A stretch of 64,000 bases of DNA. Source: Torymus aiolomorphi. Its lineage: Eukaryota; Arthropoda; Insecta; Hymenoptera; Torymidae. The first letter of the stretch is position 1. Each line of letters starts with the position of its first letter. Location of the stretch: positions 132,954,394-133,018,393 of the forward strand of contig CM070876.1 of the NCBI GenBank assembly GCA_036365515.1, written 5' to 3'. Positions 23,941-36,929 of this stretch are shown here, piece after piece. The notes beneath the pieces were generated by a model that searched no databases, was not told the DNA's origin, and saw nothing but the letters and a program-made list of their open reading frames with translations. Made by a program: the position numbers and the translations under genes.

Positions 23941-24475
23941 GGTGGCTCATGCGATTTCTTATAAAAAAGCAGATACATCTTAAACTTAACAAATATGTTC
24001 TTTAGACATTAAACTTTCGATCTGTATTAAGAAAATTGTAGGTCAACGACCAAATTATCGAAAAAACTGAGTTTATAAATAGGTACGTTTAACACATAGC
24101 CTTATGGGAATGAACAGTTTATTGCTTCGTAGTAACTAGTAACAAAGCAGTTTTTAATGTACAATATATGAAATTAAAGATTTTTTTGTGAAGAATCTAA
24201 TGATATCATCAGAATTATAGGTTAACGACCAAACAAAAAAGATATTAACAATAAACGTTACAAATGTGCTACTGCGCATGCGCACTGCGACCAGTCATAT
24301 AAATGTCGCGACAAATTAGCAAAGTTTTTACTTATTTATAAAATCTTTTTTTTGTTTGAACAATTAGAAGTTATTTACAATAAATTTACGTAAAATACGT
24401 TAACTTAATTTGGCAATAATAAAGAAGCCCCTTGCGGGGCTCCGACTTGATACGGCACCAAACGCATGAGCCACT
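23941..24475. mobile_element. TTAA MITE 1 (piggyBac/Kolobok-type)
   Basis: 535 bp bounded by TTAA at 23937-23940 and 24476-24479. The 13-bp TIRs are GGTGGCTCATGCG and its complement with one change. It contains a CCCCTTGCGGGG hairpin near 24428 and GCGCATGCGCACTGCG near 24273. There is no transposase, so it needs one in trans. Confidence 0.85.
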
Positions 24476-24568
24476 TTAATACTATTTTTGTGAAATTTCA
24501 AATATTTTATACTAACAAATTGAGTTTAAATTGTATATTGAAAATATTATGTTTGCTTTTGATTTATT

Positions 24569-24907
24569 TTATTTTTCATATTTTTTAATTAAATTTTGTA
24601 AATAATTTAAATCATATTCTATAAGTAAATTATTACAATAGTTATTATACTTGTTTTCTTCTTTTTCACGGGTTTCTATTATTTCATTCAATTTGTCTAA
24701 CTTTGTAGCATCTTTTAAATTATATACTTCTATGTATTTATTTTGTGTTTGATCCCAAATTGGCGGTGTTTGTATCATAGTAATATTGTTATTATATTCA
24801 TTAGTATAATTATTTAAATGTATTTCACATTCGTTTTGTTCATTTATATGATTCTGTAACTGTTCGTTTAATTCGTCTAATTCTCTTGCGTGTTGTATAC
24901 TACTCAC
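24569..24907 (-). CDS. Helitron-associated coiled-coil-like protein, copy in Helitron A
   Basis: 112 residues, rich in Asn, Glu and Lys with heptad-like spacing, so probably helical or coiled coil. It is a homologue of the 134-residue protein at 41691-42095 in the inverted Helitron B copy: shared LQNHIN, WDQTQNKY versus WNPEQNKY, and NLKDA.KLD.LNE. In both copies it follows the helicase C-terminus. It starts a little inside the other copy's N-terminus. Function unknown; conservation across two diverged copies argues that it was once selected. Confidence 0.6.
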   Translation of the reverse strand: MSSIQHARELDELNEQLQNHINEQNECEIHLNNYTNEYNNNITMIQTPPIWDQTQNKYIEVYNLKDATKLDKLNEIIETREKEENKYNNYCNNLLIEYDLNYLQNLIKKYEK

Positions 24908-25317
24908 AATTCAATATACATATTTTGCACAGGATCCAATCTTAATGGACTAGGTTTTTAATCACTTTGTTAAGCCATCTTATATTTTACTAAATAATAG
25001 TTAATTACATTAAGAGAAGTAATTTACATTAAATGTATAATTAAAGTAAATTTTAATTATATTATGTAATTAATTATTGTTTTATATTTTTTCTTAAATT
25101 ATTTTGATCAATTATATTATGTTATTATTCTAATATCGTTAAGAAGATCATAATATTAAAATAGCATATGAATATTTTATTGTATATTTATTAAATTTTA
25201 AAATGTTATTATTTTATTTATACCATTATTAGTTTATTATATTATAATCTTATTATTTAAATTAATTATCTAACATTTCTTTCCAAACAATATTTGTTAC
25301 TTCTATTTTATTTTCAG

Positions 25318-25655
<338 letters not shown>

Positions 25656-26199
25656 AAGTGTGTCTATATATATATTGTTTGGATTTTTACATCATGAAAG
25701 TGCTACGTACAATTAGCCATGGGAAAATAATTGTTTTTTTTTAAATATTCCTACACTATTAAAACTTTGTCCTTGTGATTTATTAATAGTTATAGCAAAT
25801 GCTAATACAATTGAAAATTGTTTTCTATACAAAATGAATGGTAACTGTTGGAGGTCGTGGTGAGGTTAATTAGAACTCTTTTATTAATACTTAAAGAAAG
25901 ACTAGTTTATTGAAGATATAACAATTATAATCGGCACTTGCATGCGCCATGCGCGAGATGTTACATGCTGGGTGTCCGAGACTAGAGAGAAAGTATAGCG
26001 CGTCGCTCGCTGCTGCTCGAGCTACCTTCTTACTCACAGACACACTAGGGAGGGGAGACTTACATGTGTGCATACGTGTGTCGCGCGCGCTGCCTGTATT
26101 GTAATGGAACTTGAACTCGCTGAGGTTCCTTTCGCACAATGTATATGTATCACATTCCCAACACGCCTCCTACATATATATTGTGTGCTTACATTAATA

Positions 26200-28940
26200 T
26201 CTTATATTAGTTTTAGCGCGTTTCTATTGTTAATAAATTTATCCTTACATAGACTCTTAATGAATATATCTGCTATGTTTGTTTCAGTTTCTATCTTTAC
26301 GATATCGGTAATACCCTTTTCGTAATTCTCATTTACATAATGACATTGTACTTCAATGTGCTTAGAATTTTTTGTTAGGTTACCGAATTTTCCTATTGCT
26401 ACTGCGCCTGAGTTATCCTCGTATATTTTAACAGGATTTTCAAATGTCGTATTAAAGGCGTCTTTTAAGAGATTAATTACAAATAATATTTCTGTTGTCG
26501 CTTCAGACAATTCAATGTATTCGGTAAATGTTGAATTTGTGTTACAGTTTTTTGTTTCTGTGTTCTCCAATAGATTATATTTCCAAACATTCTAATGACA
26601 AATCCGGTGGTTGACTTTCTGTCAATGTTATCTCCTGCAAAGTCTGAATCAACCATACAATCAAGTTTACCCTTATACGAATTACAACAATAAGTCAATT
26701 TTAAATGTTTCGTTTTGTATAAGTATTTCAATATTCGCATCGCGTATTTAAAATGTGTTGAATCGTAGCAACTCTGAAATCTACTTAAGTAGTTCACGCT
26801 GTAAGTTATGTCAGGTCTTGTACCTGTACTAATATATAATAATTCACCTATTAAATTTCGATATTTTATTGTTTCATCTGCTTTATTAGCCTGTTCAAGT
26901 TTTAAATTTGTCTCCATCGGAGTATCATACAGTTTCGCGTTTTCTAAGTTGTACTTCACAGCCAATGATTCTATATATTTCTGTTGACTTAAAGTCATTA
27001 TACCTTTCTTGTTATTATAATCAATGTCGATTCCTATATATGATTTAATTTTTCCTAGATCTTTCATTATAAATCTTTTCATTAAAGCAGATTTAACTTC
27101 ATTGATTCTGTCTTTATTTTTACAGCATATTAAGAGATCGTCTACAAATACTAAAATATATATAGTATCATCGTCTGTGCTGTTTACATATAAACAGTAA
27201 TCATAATTGCTTCTTATAAACCCGAGTTTACTCACGCATTTATCAAATGTCTCATACCAAGCCTTTGGGCTTTCTCTCAATCCGTATAGTTCTTTTAATA
27301 ATTTGCAAACTTTATTTTTGCCGGTTTCATAACCTTGTGGTTCATGAATATAAACTTCTGATTTTACTTTTCCGTTAACAAACGCTGTTTCTACATCCAT
27401 TTGTTCTATGAACAGATTATTTACGCAACAATGACTTAACAAAATTTTTAATGTTTCCATTTTTCCTACTGGCGAATAACATTTTCTTGACATTCTCTTT
27501 GTTGTCAACCTCTAACAACTAACCTAGCCTTAAGAGAGTTATCGCTTTTTCTTTTATAGACCCACTTTACATCAATAATCTTTTTATTTTGAGGTTTCTC
27601 AACTACAACCCATGTATTATTTTTCTTTATGCATTCAATTTCTGAATTCATAGCTTTTTGCCATTCTTTAGATTCGCTGGAGTTTAACGCCTCCTCAAAT
27701 GTATTCGGTACATTTGCATTTACATAATGTATATAAATATAATGTGCTACAGGGTTTCCGTATCTTTGTACCGGACTTATCTTTCTGTTTGATGTTCTTT
27801 TAACATTTAAATTTTCATTGGAACGATTGAAAGCATTATCGAAGTTCTCATTCTCATTTTCAATATTTTCGATTTCATCGTTATTATTAATTAAATTTTC
27901 ATTGTCAAAATCATTTTCAGTCTTATTACTTGTTTCACTACTTGAATCATTTGATTCGTCTAAATTTAATTCGATAATATTTTCATCGTTAACTTTTTCC
28001 AAACAGATTATTTCAGTGCCATCTTCGACAATTTGTACATGTCTGGCATTTATTACCTTATTATTTAACAAGACTCTATAACCATTGTGCGTATATCCTA
28101 CTAATATACCTAATTGGGCTTTATCATCCCATTTTCCTTTTCTTTTATTAAAGCTTCTGGTTTTCTAACGAAGACTTTACTTCCGTATATTTTTAAGTTT
28201 TTTACATTTGGTTTGTTTCCAAAAAATATTTCAAAAGGAGTTTTATTTTCATTTGAGTTGGCTATTGTACGGTTTTTCAAATAAGATACTGTTTTAACAA
28301 TTTCTATATCTTAATGGTATTTTGGCCTCTCTTAACAGACATCTGGCTATATCCATAGCTGCTCTGTTAAATCTTTCTGCTACTCCATTTAATTGATGGA
28401 CGTAGGGTGGGTAAGGTAATAATTCAATTCCTTTCTCATTGATAAACTGATAAATTTCCTTATTCAAGTACTCTTTGCCATTGTCGCTATTTAATTTTTT
28501 AACTCTTTTATTAAATTTGTTTTCAACTAAATTTACACATTCTTTAAAACAACTTGCAGTCTCTGATTTTCTTTTAATACAATAAACTCTACTACATTTA
28601 CTGTAATCATCAATAAAACTTAGAAAAAATTTTTCTGCATCGGAACCTGTTGTTCTGTGTGGACCATTTAGATCAGTATGAATTAACTCTAAAATTTCTT
28701 AAGTTTTACTTCTCTCATTTTTAAACGGTACATTAGCCATTTTACTTTGAATACAATTTGCGCATTTCATTTCATTATTTTCTAATTTATCTGGTAAACC
28801 ATCTACCAATTTATCTTTTACTAATTTGTTTAGATATTGAAGTTGACATGGCCTAATGCTCTATGCCACTTTTCTTTTTCAGTTAATTTTACAGAGTTTA
28901 CGACATCATTTTCAAGATCCTTATATATGTAACTTTTCAT
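26200..28940 (-). pseudogene. Copia 1 pol (integrase, RT, RNase H), broken
   Basis: Integrase remnants (28150-28900: IHTDLNGPH, SDNGKEYLN, HQLNGVAERFNR) have in-frame stops. The RT frames are 27505-28071 and 26477-27508. They show EQMDVETAFVNGKV, VCKLLKELYGL, the VFVDDLL catalytic box and YIGIDI, then the RNase H-side blocks TGTRPDI, VDSDFAGD and RKSTTGF. The frame breaks near 27505 (between RLVVRG and the next block) and again at about 26500. The order Gag-protease-integrase-RT is the Copia order. This copy cannot make the full polyprotein. Confidence 0.88.
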
Positions 28941-28950
28941 AACATACAAA

Positions 28951-30516
28951 TCATTTATTTTGTTCTCCCGCAACTAATTCTTTATTTTTGTTATAAATCT
29001 TTGCATTATCATTTTTATAAACAATAGTATTATTTCTTGTAATTTTTGCAACGCTTAATAGATTTTTATTAATTCCTTTTACAAAATAAACGTTTTTTAA
29101 ATCAATTAATTTTTCATTATGATAATTTTTGAAATATGTTTTTATATTGCCTACTTTTGTGGCCTTTAAATTTTTGCCATTTAACAATTTTACTTCAATA
29201 GGATTCTTTAATACAATAAATTTTTCATACATTCTCTCATCATTCACAACATGATCAGTGCATCCGCTATCTAACAACCAACTGATTTCGTTGAATTTAC
29301 CATTCTTTTCGCAATTATAATTATAAACATTCATTTTTCTACTTATATTACCACAATCTTCGCCGAAGCTTGGATTGGGGTAAAGAGAAAACTTAGATTC
29401 TACTTCACTATAGAACGCATCACTCACAATTTCACTTTTCACTCTGTCGTGATTGACCTTGATCATCCAGGTCTCAGCTGCTGAGTCTTCGCGGGGTTGA
29501 CTGGAGTCTTCTTGCCTTTGCTGAGCTGCTCCTCTGCCATGACCGCGTCCTCTGTAGTTGCCTCGTTGATATCCTCGTTGGGATCCTCGGTGGCCTCGAC
29601 CTCTGCTCTGCGATGCTCCTCTGCTTTGTGATGCTCCTCTGCTCTGGCTGGCCTGTGGTGGTCTCCAACAGTCCTTTATGAAATGACCTCCCCGGTCACA
29701 GTTATAACACTGTCCCTTTGTCTTGACGTTGAATGTACTTACATTTTTCCTTTTCTCGTCATCAGGCACTGTCAAATTTTTTTCTTGAATTTTAGACTTA
29801 ACATAGTCTACCGTTTGTTGAGCTTCTGGGACGAGATCAATGAAACTCCCAATAAAGCTGTAGCTTGCTGGTAGTGCTCTAATTAGATACCGCATTTTTT
29901 CTTTTTCTGGTAGTGTGCCTCCAGCTGCTTTAAATTTGTTGCACGCTTGTTCGAACTCTACAAAAAATTCTTCAACTTTCTCATAATTTTTGAGTTTAAT
30001 ATCTTCTAGTTGACTTCTGCATATTATTTGCAGCGCTGTAGATTTAGTAGAGTACATGCTCTTGAATTTTTCCATCATTTTGTAAGTTGTATCAAAATAT
30101 TCAAAAACATATTCTAATTGCTTGTCTGAAATACTGCTTATTAATATATTTCTTGCTTTTAAATCCTTTTTCTTCCATTCATCTGCTTTATCTGTCTCAG
30201 CCCGCTCTCTTTCAGCTTGCTCTTTGCACTCTTTATACTCTAATAGAGTCATTAAGCGAAATTTCCAGCTTGCATAGTTTGCACCATCAAAAATGGGAAT
30301 TACTATATCTTCGAATTTTGCTTTCTTAGCCATCTCGACTTTTTTTAACTTAATATCTTCATACACTTTTATTACTTTATTTAGCGTAATTATTTTCTGC
30401 ACTATTTTCACAAAACGTTTTTCGGCAATCTTTTTCTCAATTATTTCTTTGCTTTCGTATTCAATGTCTTCTAGTATTACTTCTTCTTTGGTTTTCACGT
30501 GTCCTTTAGTGTCCAT
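28951..30516 (-). CDS. Copia 1 Gag with protease start, long open frame
   Basis: 521 codons from ATG 30516. The Gag region carries the usual Copia block (FDGANYASWKFRL, LEDIKLKNYEKVEEFF), a zinc knuckle CYNCDRGGHFIKDC, an Arg/Gly/Ser repeat stretch (coded about 29560-29650) and, near the end, the protease signature LLDSGCTDHVV. It is open throughout and stops at GEQNK just before the broken integrase. Particle formation may therefore still be possible while pol is dead; that is an inference. Confidence 0.85.
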   Translation of the reverse strand: MDTKGHVKTKEEVILEDIEYESKEIIEKKIAEKRFVKIVQKIITLNKVIKVYEDIKLKKVEMAKKAKFEDIVIPIFDGANYASWKFRLMTLLEYKECKEQAERERAETDKADEWKKKDLKARNILISSISDKQLEYVFEYFDTTYKMMEKFKSMYSTKSTALQIICRSQLEDIKLKNYEKVEEFFVEFEQACNKFKAAGGTLPEKEKMRYLIRALPASYSFIGSFIDLVPEAQQTVDYVKSKIQEKNLTVPDDEKRKNVSTFNVKTKGQCYNCDRGGHFIKDCWRPPQASQSRGASQSRGASQSRGRGHRGSQRGYQRGNYRGRGHGRGAAQQRQEDSSQPREDSAAETWMIKVNHDRVKSEIVSDAFYSEVESKFSLYPNPSFGEDCGNISRKMNVYNYNCEKNGKFNEISWLLDSGCTDHVVNDERMYEKFIVLKNPIEVKLLNGKNLKATKVGNIKTYFKNYHNEKLIDLKNVYFVKGINKNLLSVAKITRNNTIVYKNDNAKIYNKNKELVAGEQNK

Positions 30517-31746
30517 TTACCACGTGTATAATCTCAAATTCTGCCACGTGCTCTATTCTTGCACCGTGCCGCATGCTTCACGCAAGAAATCTAATCTGCT
30601 CGCATCGGCTTGAATTATTCATAAATTTTTCAAAATTCTTTCTTCTATCACTTATAGACATATTCTATTATTTATTCACACTTGTATTTTTCTTACTTTT
30701 GCACTTTTCCTTCAATATTTTTCACAGTTAAACTTTTCGCGAGCCGCGTGCTTTTTCTCTTCCTACAGCAAGGCTGCTACAATACTCGCCGAGGCTTGTA
30801 TTGAGTCAGAGTCTTTTTGTTTCACTTACCAACCACGCGCTCTGCTACCATATTGGAGGTCGTGGTGAGGTTAATTAGAACTCTTTTATTAATACTTAAA
30901 GAAAGACTAGTTTATTGAAGATATAACAATTATAATCGGCGCTTGCCTGCGCCATGCGCGAGATATTACATGCTGGGCGTCCGAGACTAGAGAGAAAGTA
31001 TAGCGCGTCGCTCGCTGCTGCTCGAGCTACCTTCTTACTCACAGACACACTAGGGAGGGGAGACTTACATGTGTGCATACGTGTGTCGCGCACGCTGCCT
31101 GTATTGTAATGGAACTTGAACTCGCTGAGGTTCCTTTCGCACAATGTATATGTATCACTTTCCCAACAGTAACGATGATGATTCACAAGTATTTAATATA
31201 ATTGTTGATTAGTTAATAATAATTGAGTGGTACGATGAAATGAGAGAGAGATGTTTCTTAACAATACTATTTAATAAAGAAAAGGATTTTACAACTGCGG
31301 AGCCTCATGCTCTACGCTCGTGTGCACGTGTTTCCCGTGCGACGGTCACACTCAGTCTCTTTGCTTTTATGTGAGGTTCGCTCGCGCTCGCTTCTTGCGG
31401 CGAACCAGGGAGGGGGTATATATGTGTGCGTATATGTATGTGCCGCGCGTCTCGGCCTATTTGAGCTCGCGTGCCACATACTATATTTACTTTATGTAAT
31501 ACAAATGTATCATTATTCCAACACGCCTCCTTACATTTGTATTGCATTTACATTTTCATTTTACATTTAATAATTTTGTTATTTTGACAAACTTTTCTTT
31601 ACATAAATTTTTTGTTAGTATATCCGCAATATTTTTATCAGTTTCAATTTTAATAATATCGATCACGCCTTTCTCATAATTTTCATTTACATAGTGAAAA
31701 TTTTCATTTACATTGAAGTGTAAATGAAAATTTACATAATTTTCAT

Positions 31747-34679
31747 TTACACTTCAATGTGCTTAGAGTTTTTTGTAAAGTTTCCTAATTTACCTATAGC
31801 TACTGCGCCTGAATCATCTTCGTATATTTTAATTTGCTTGTCGATGTTTACATTAAATATATCTTTCAATAGATCCATAACAAATATAACTTCAGTTACT
31901 GCGTCGGATAATGCAATATATTCCACAAATGTTGAATTTTTTGTTACTATTTTTTGTTTTTGAGCTTTCCAATAAATTACATTTCCATATACTCTAATAA
32001 TAAATCCTGTTGTGGATTTTCGATCGACACGATCTCCTGCAAAATCTGAATCAACCATGCAGTCAAGCTGTTCATTTTTATTTTTGTTAGTAAAAGTTAA
32101 TTTTAAATCTTTTGTTTTATATACGTATTTTAGTACTCTTAATGCATATTTAAAATGTGTGGAATCATAACAATTTTGATATCTACTTAAATAGTTTACA
32201 CTAAATGCTATATCAGGTCTTGTGCCTGTGCTTATGTATAAAAGTTCTCCGATTAAATTTCGATATTTTTTGTTTTCGTCAATTTCTGTTGCTTGATCAA
32301 GCTTCAAATTGGTTTTCATTGGAGTGTTATATGTTTTCGAGTTTTCTAGATAATATTTTATAGCCAATGATTCTATATATTTTTGTTGACATAAAGTCAT
32401 AATACCTTCTTTTTTATCATGTTCAATCTCTATTCCTATATATAATTTCAACTTTCCCATATCTTTCATTGTAAATTTTTCCATTAGTTTTATTTTTATA
32501 TTTTTAATTTTGTCATAATTTTTGCACCAAATTAGAATATCGTCTACAAATACCAAAATATATATAGTATCATTGCTTGAATTATTTACATATAGACAGT
32601 AATCGTATCTACTTCATATAAAATTTAATTTTTCTAAATACTCATGTAATGTTTCGTACCAGGCTCTAGGACTTTCTTTAAGACCATAAACGCTTTTATT
32701 AATTTACATACTTTATTTTCGCCAGTTTCATAACCTTTTGGTTCATGTATATACACCTCAGACTTTACTGGACCGTTTAAAAATGCTGTCTCGACATCCA
32801 TTTGTTCTATGTACGAATCATTTACACAACAGTAACTTAATAGAATTTTCAAAGTTTGCATTTTTCCTACAGGTGAGTATACATTTTCCGAAGTCTCTCT
32901 TTGTTGAAAGCCTCTTACTACTAAACGCGCTTTATATGAGTTATCACTTTTTCTTTTATAGACCCATTTAACATCAATAATTTTCTTGTCTTTAGGTTTA
33001 TCAACAATGATCCAAGTATTATTTTTATTTAAACTTTCTATTTCAGAATTCATTGCTTTTTGCCAATTTTTATAATCTTTGGACTCTAGCGCCTCCTCAA
33101 ATGTATTCGGTACATTTGCGTTAACATAATTTACATAAATAAAATGTGTTACCGGGTTACCGTACCTCTGAATGGGACTTTTCTTTCTTTTAGACGTCCT
33201 TTTTACTGATAAATGTTCGTAATCATTGTTTCTTTCATGTTCAATAATTGTATCATCGTTGTTTACAATATTTTCAATTTCGTTTGTAGTTTCATTTGTA
33301 TTTTCATTACTTTCGTTATCGATTGTTTCATTTGTTTGATCTTCTTTTCTGTCTAAACCTAAATTTAATTCAATAATTTCATCATCATTAACTTTCTCTA
33401 AACAAATTAATTCTGTACCTTCTTCAACTATATCTACGTGTCTTGCATTAATTATTTTATTATCAATTAGCACTCGATAGCTATCATGATTATAACCTAC
33501 TAATTTTCCTATGTTGGATTTATCATCCCATTTACTATTTCTTTTTACTTCTGGATTTCTAACAAAGACTAAACTACCATAAATTTTTTAATTTTTTACA
33601 TTTGGTTTCTTGCAAAAGAATATTTCAAAAGGAGTTTTATTTTCTACTGAGTTAGCTATTGTACGATTCTTTAAATAAGACACCGTTTTCATTATTTCTG
33701 GCCAATATTTTGCATGAATTTTTGCTTCTCTTTGTAAACATCTCCCCGTGTCCATTGCGGCTCTATTAAATCTTTCAGCCACTCCATTTAATTCATGGAC
33801 ATATGGTGGACAGGGTAATAATTCTATCCCTTTGTCTCTTATGAATTTATAGATTCTATGATTTAAATATTCTTTTCCGTTGTCACAACGTATTTTTTTA
33901 ACCTTTTTATTTAATTGATTCTCAACTAAGTTTACATAATCTTCAAAACAATCAGCTACATCGGCTTTGCTTTTTATACAGTAAATTCTGCTAACTTTGC
34001 TGTAATCATCTATAAAACTTAAAAAATATTTTTCTCCTTTATGGCCTGTGGTTTTATGTGGACCATTAAGATCTGTGTGAATTATTTCTAAAATTTCATT
34101 TGCACGGTTTCTCTTATTTTGAAATGGTACATTAGCCATTTTGCTTTGTATACAATTTGCGCATTTCATTACATTATTTTCTAGCTTTTCTGGTAAACCT
34201 TCAAGTAGCTTTTCATTGACTAATTTATCTATGTATTGAAAATTTATATGACCTAAAGCTCTGTGCGATTTTTCTTTATTCGTTAATTTCACAGTATTTG
34301 CAAAAATATCTTTATCACAAATTTTATAAATAAAACTTTTCATTACATATAAACCATTTACTTTATCAGCTACTGCTACTAATTTTCTATTTTTATCATA
34401 AATTTTTGCGTTTTGATCTCTAGATATAATAGTATTATTTTCGGTTATTTTTGAAAAACTTAATAAATTTTTATTTATTCCATTAACATAATAAACATTT
34501 TTTAAAATAATTTCATTTTCACCGTAATAAGTTTTAAAATAAGTTCTTATATTGCCTATCTTAGTAGCTTTTACATTTTTTCCATCTGGCATTTTTACAT
34601 CAATCGGTTTTGATAGTACAACAAATTTTTCAAAATAATTTTCACTATTTATTATATGGTCAGTGCAACCACTGTCCAA
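31747..34679 (-). pseudogene. Copia 2 protease-integrase-RT, broken into several frames
   Basis: 33588-34679 carries the protease end (SGCTDHII), the HRALGHI and C-x2-C zinc-like part, and integrase blocks (IHTDLNGPH, CDNGKEYLN, NGVAERFNRAAMD). 32634-33473 holds EQMDVETAFLNG and KVCKLI. 31747-32556 holds VFVDDILIWCK, TGTRPDI, VDSDFAGD and the RNase H-side blocks. Breaks occur near 33590-33480, 32700-32560 and 31750. Motif order is as in Copia 1, and similarity is clear throughout. Confidence 0.88.
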
Positions 34680-34734
34680 TAGCCAGTTTATTTGATTTGT
34701 ATTTATTTCATTTTTGGCGTTTACCTAATTTGCC

Positions 34735-35764
34735 TCTGTGTGTTTAACCTCTGCTAACCACGTCCTCGCATAGGTATCATCGTTGATTTGACTTGTTGTT
34801 TCTTCGCCTTGTTGATTTATTGCTCTGCCTCGTCCTCTGCCGTGAAATTTCCCTTGAGTTGCCTCGCTGTTGGCCTCGAAATCCCTGCTGGCCTCTGCCT
34901 CTCATGTAGGACTGACTTTGATTTGTCTTCTCGCCCATATTTTGATTTCGATGTGTCTGCGAAGGTATCCAACAGTCCTTTATATGATGACCTAGTCTGC
35001 CGCAGTTATGACAATTTCCTCTTACTTTTGTATTAAACGTACTTGTGTTTCTTTTATTTTCAGTTTCTGATTTCAACATATTTTTCTCAAGAATCTTCGA
35101 TTTCACGTAGTCCACCCGTTCTATCTTTTTCGGGGACTAAATCAATAAAATCACCAATATAGCTATAATTAGGTGGTAACGCTTTAATCAAATATCTCAT
35201 TTTTTCTTGCTCGCTTAAAGATCCTCCAGCGGCTTTGAGTTTATTACAATTTTTCTCAAAATCCACGAAAAAATCTTCTACTAATTCATAATTTTTTAAT
35301 TTTACATCTTCCAGCTTTCCTCTACATACAATTTGTAAAGCTGTAGATTTTGTGGAGTACATACTTTTAAATTTCTCCATAATCCCGAACGTAGTTTTAC
35401 AGTTTCGAATATATTCTAACTGCTTGTCTGATATTGAACTTATCACAAGTGTTTTTGCTTTTAAATCGCTTTTATTCCAGGTAGCTTCAGTGTCACCTTG
35501 AGTTCTCTCTCTAATGGCTTGATCCTTACATTCTTTGTATTCGAGAATATTTAATATTCTAAATTCCCAACTTGAATAATTACTGCCATCAAACACTGGA
35601 ATGTGCACGTCGTCAATCTTCACTTGTTTAGCCATTTCAAATTCTATTTCGATTCTTTTTTCTTTGTTTAATTCGAAATTTTCACTGTTCACCTTTTGTT
35701 CCTCTTCACTTTTTTTCTGATCAAGCGCACAATCAACTGACTTCTCGTCCTCTTCACTCTTCAT
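34735..35764 (-). pseudogene. Copia 2 Gag, frameshifted
   Basis: ATG 35764. The N-terminus is acidic, followed by FDGSNYSSWEFR and KLEDVKLKNYELVEDFF, as in Copia 1. A frame change near 35110 leads into the second part with the zinc knuckle CHNCGRLGHHIKDC and an Arg/Gly-rich tail. It ends about 50 bases before the protease frame. Confidence 0.8.
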
Positions 35765-35946
35765 GGTTTTTTTTTTTTTTTTTTTTTGTTCCTGCTTGTC
35801 TTACGTCACCAAAAGGTAGACGTACGGCAAAAGGAAAGGAAGACACCCGCGCGACATAACGGAGTCACGAAATCATGGACTGCTACCATGTTGGTTAACT
35901 AATAATAATTGAGAGGTACTATGAAATGAGAGAGAGATGTTTCTTA

Positions 35947-36665
35947 CACGGAGAGAAATTTTAGAGTAAAAATTACCAAGGTGCCTTGGTAGCGCATGGA
36001 TAGACTGTCAAATGCCGTGATATTCCCAAGTTTCTAATACAATTTATAAGTTTCCCAGGAAAAACTACCATAACCACTTAAAAAAAATACCAAATTATCG
36101 GAATAAAAATTACCAGACACACTGGTAAAAATTGAGATCTAGTCATTTTTACAAGGTAACCTAAGAATTTTTACTAAGAAAACTGATAAATTTTACCAAA
36201 TAACCTGGTATTTGTGTATTCGCGCATGCGCACTGCGCATTATTGTGTTTCAGAAGATTGATACTAGAGGCGTGCGCGACGTTAAAATGAAAACAATACA
36301 CATATTTTCAGTAAGTAATAACGGCGATTCAAATGACTGTTGGTAACAGCTTCCGTGGCGCAGTCGGTAGAACGTCGGACTCTCAACCCAAAGATCGTCG
36401 GATCGAATCCCGCTTCCGTAAAAATTTTTTTTCAGTTTAATGTTTTTTCATCCTTGTTTCTGTTTCTATTTCTATATTAAAATACTATATATCCATCAAT
36501 ATGGATAAAAATGTTAATTTTTTTAATTTAAATTAACTAAAAAAAAATTTTACGAAGGCACTTTGGTAAAAAGTTTGAAATTGTCAGTCTGTTCATCCAT
36601 TACCATAGAAACTGGTAATTTTGTCTCGAATATTTGTAATTTTCACTACAAAATTTCTCTCCGTG
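35947..36665. mobile_element. 719-bp TA-flanked MITE carrying a tRNA-like segment
   Basis: TIR CACGGAGAGAAATTTT, flanked by TA (35945-35946, 36666-36667). The 3' LTR of the same Copia (around 31255) is the empty site: TTTCTTAACAATA there, TTTCTTA[insert]TAACAATA here. Inside are several short palindromes of the ACCAG/CTGGTA type, a GCGCATGCGCACTGCGC motif (36222) and a tRNA-like stretch. There is no transposase. The TA duplication suggests Tc1/mariner-type mobilisation (inference). Confidence 0.88.
36349..36419 (+). other. tRNA-like segment inside the MITE
   Basis: TGGCGCAGTCGG at 36356 fits the pol III A box, and GGATCGAATCC at 36400 nearly fits the B box. The loop CTCTCAA would place a CTC anticodon. 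The acceptor and anticodon stems do not pair well (CTTCCG occurs on both sides as a direct repeat), so this is a tRNA-derived, not functional, sequence. Confidence 0.55.
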
Positions 36666-36929
36666 TAACAATAGTATTTAATAAAGAAAAGGATTTTACA
36701 ACTGCGGAGCCGCATGCTCTACGCTCGTGTGCACGTGTTTTCCGGCGTCGGTCACACTCAGTCTCTTTGCTTTTATGTGAGGTTCGCTCGCGCTCGCTTC
36801 TTGCGGCGAACCAGGGAGGGGGTATATATGTGTGCGTATATGTATGTGTCGCGCGTCTGGGCCTATTTGAGCTCACGTGCCACATACTATATTTACTTTA
36901 TGTAATACAAATGTATCATTATTCCAACA

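Larger units (their letters stand above)
25846..31168 (-). mobile_element. Copia-type LTR retrotransposon 1, with TSD
   Basis: 318-bp LTRs at 25846-26163 (3') and 30851-31168 (5'). The 5-bp duplication GTAAC occurs at 25841-25845 and 31169-31173. I count seven differences between the LTRs, so it is fairly young. On the minus strand the 5' LTR is followed by TGGTAGCAGAG, a primer site matching initiator tRNA-Met. It inserted in the Helitron A helicase, whose frame continues across when the element and one GTAAC are ignored. Confidence 0.92.
31203..36929 (-). mobile_element. Copia-type LTR retrotransposon 2
   Basis: Related to but distinct from Copia 1. 3' LTR 31203-31523 (TGTTGATTAG ... CCAACA); 5' LTR 35889-36929, which contains a 719-bp MITE. 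Next to the 5' LTR the minus strand reads TGGTAGCAG then CCATGATTTCG, a tRNA-Met-type primer site. To the right of the 5' LTR lies a second copy of the polypurine-side internal sequence (36930-37075), so this LTR is shared with a truncated third copy. A 70-bp imperfect duplication is seen at 31685-31760. Confidence 0.9.

Noticed and set aside
31685..31760. CRISPR- or MITE-like palindrome in Copia 2
   Set aside because: It is a local inverted duplication of TTTTCATTTACA words within pol, with no flanking duplication.
36349..36419. Functional tRNA-Glu gene
   Set aside because: A and B boxes are present, but acceptor and anticodon stems do not pair.
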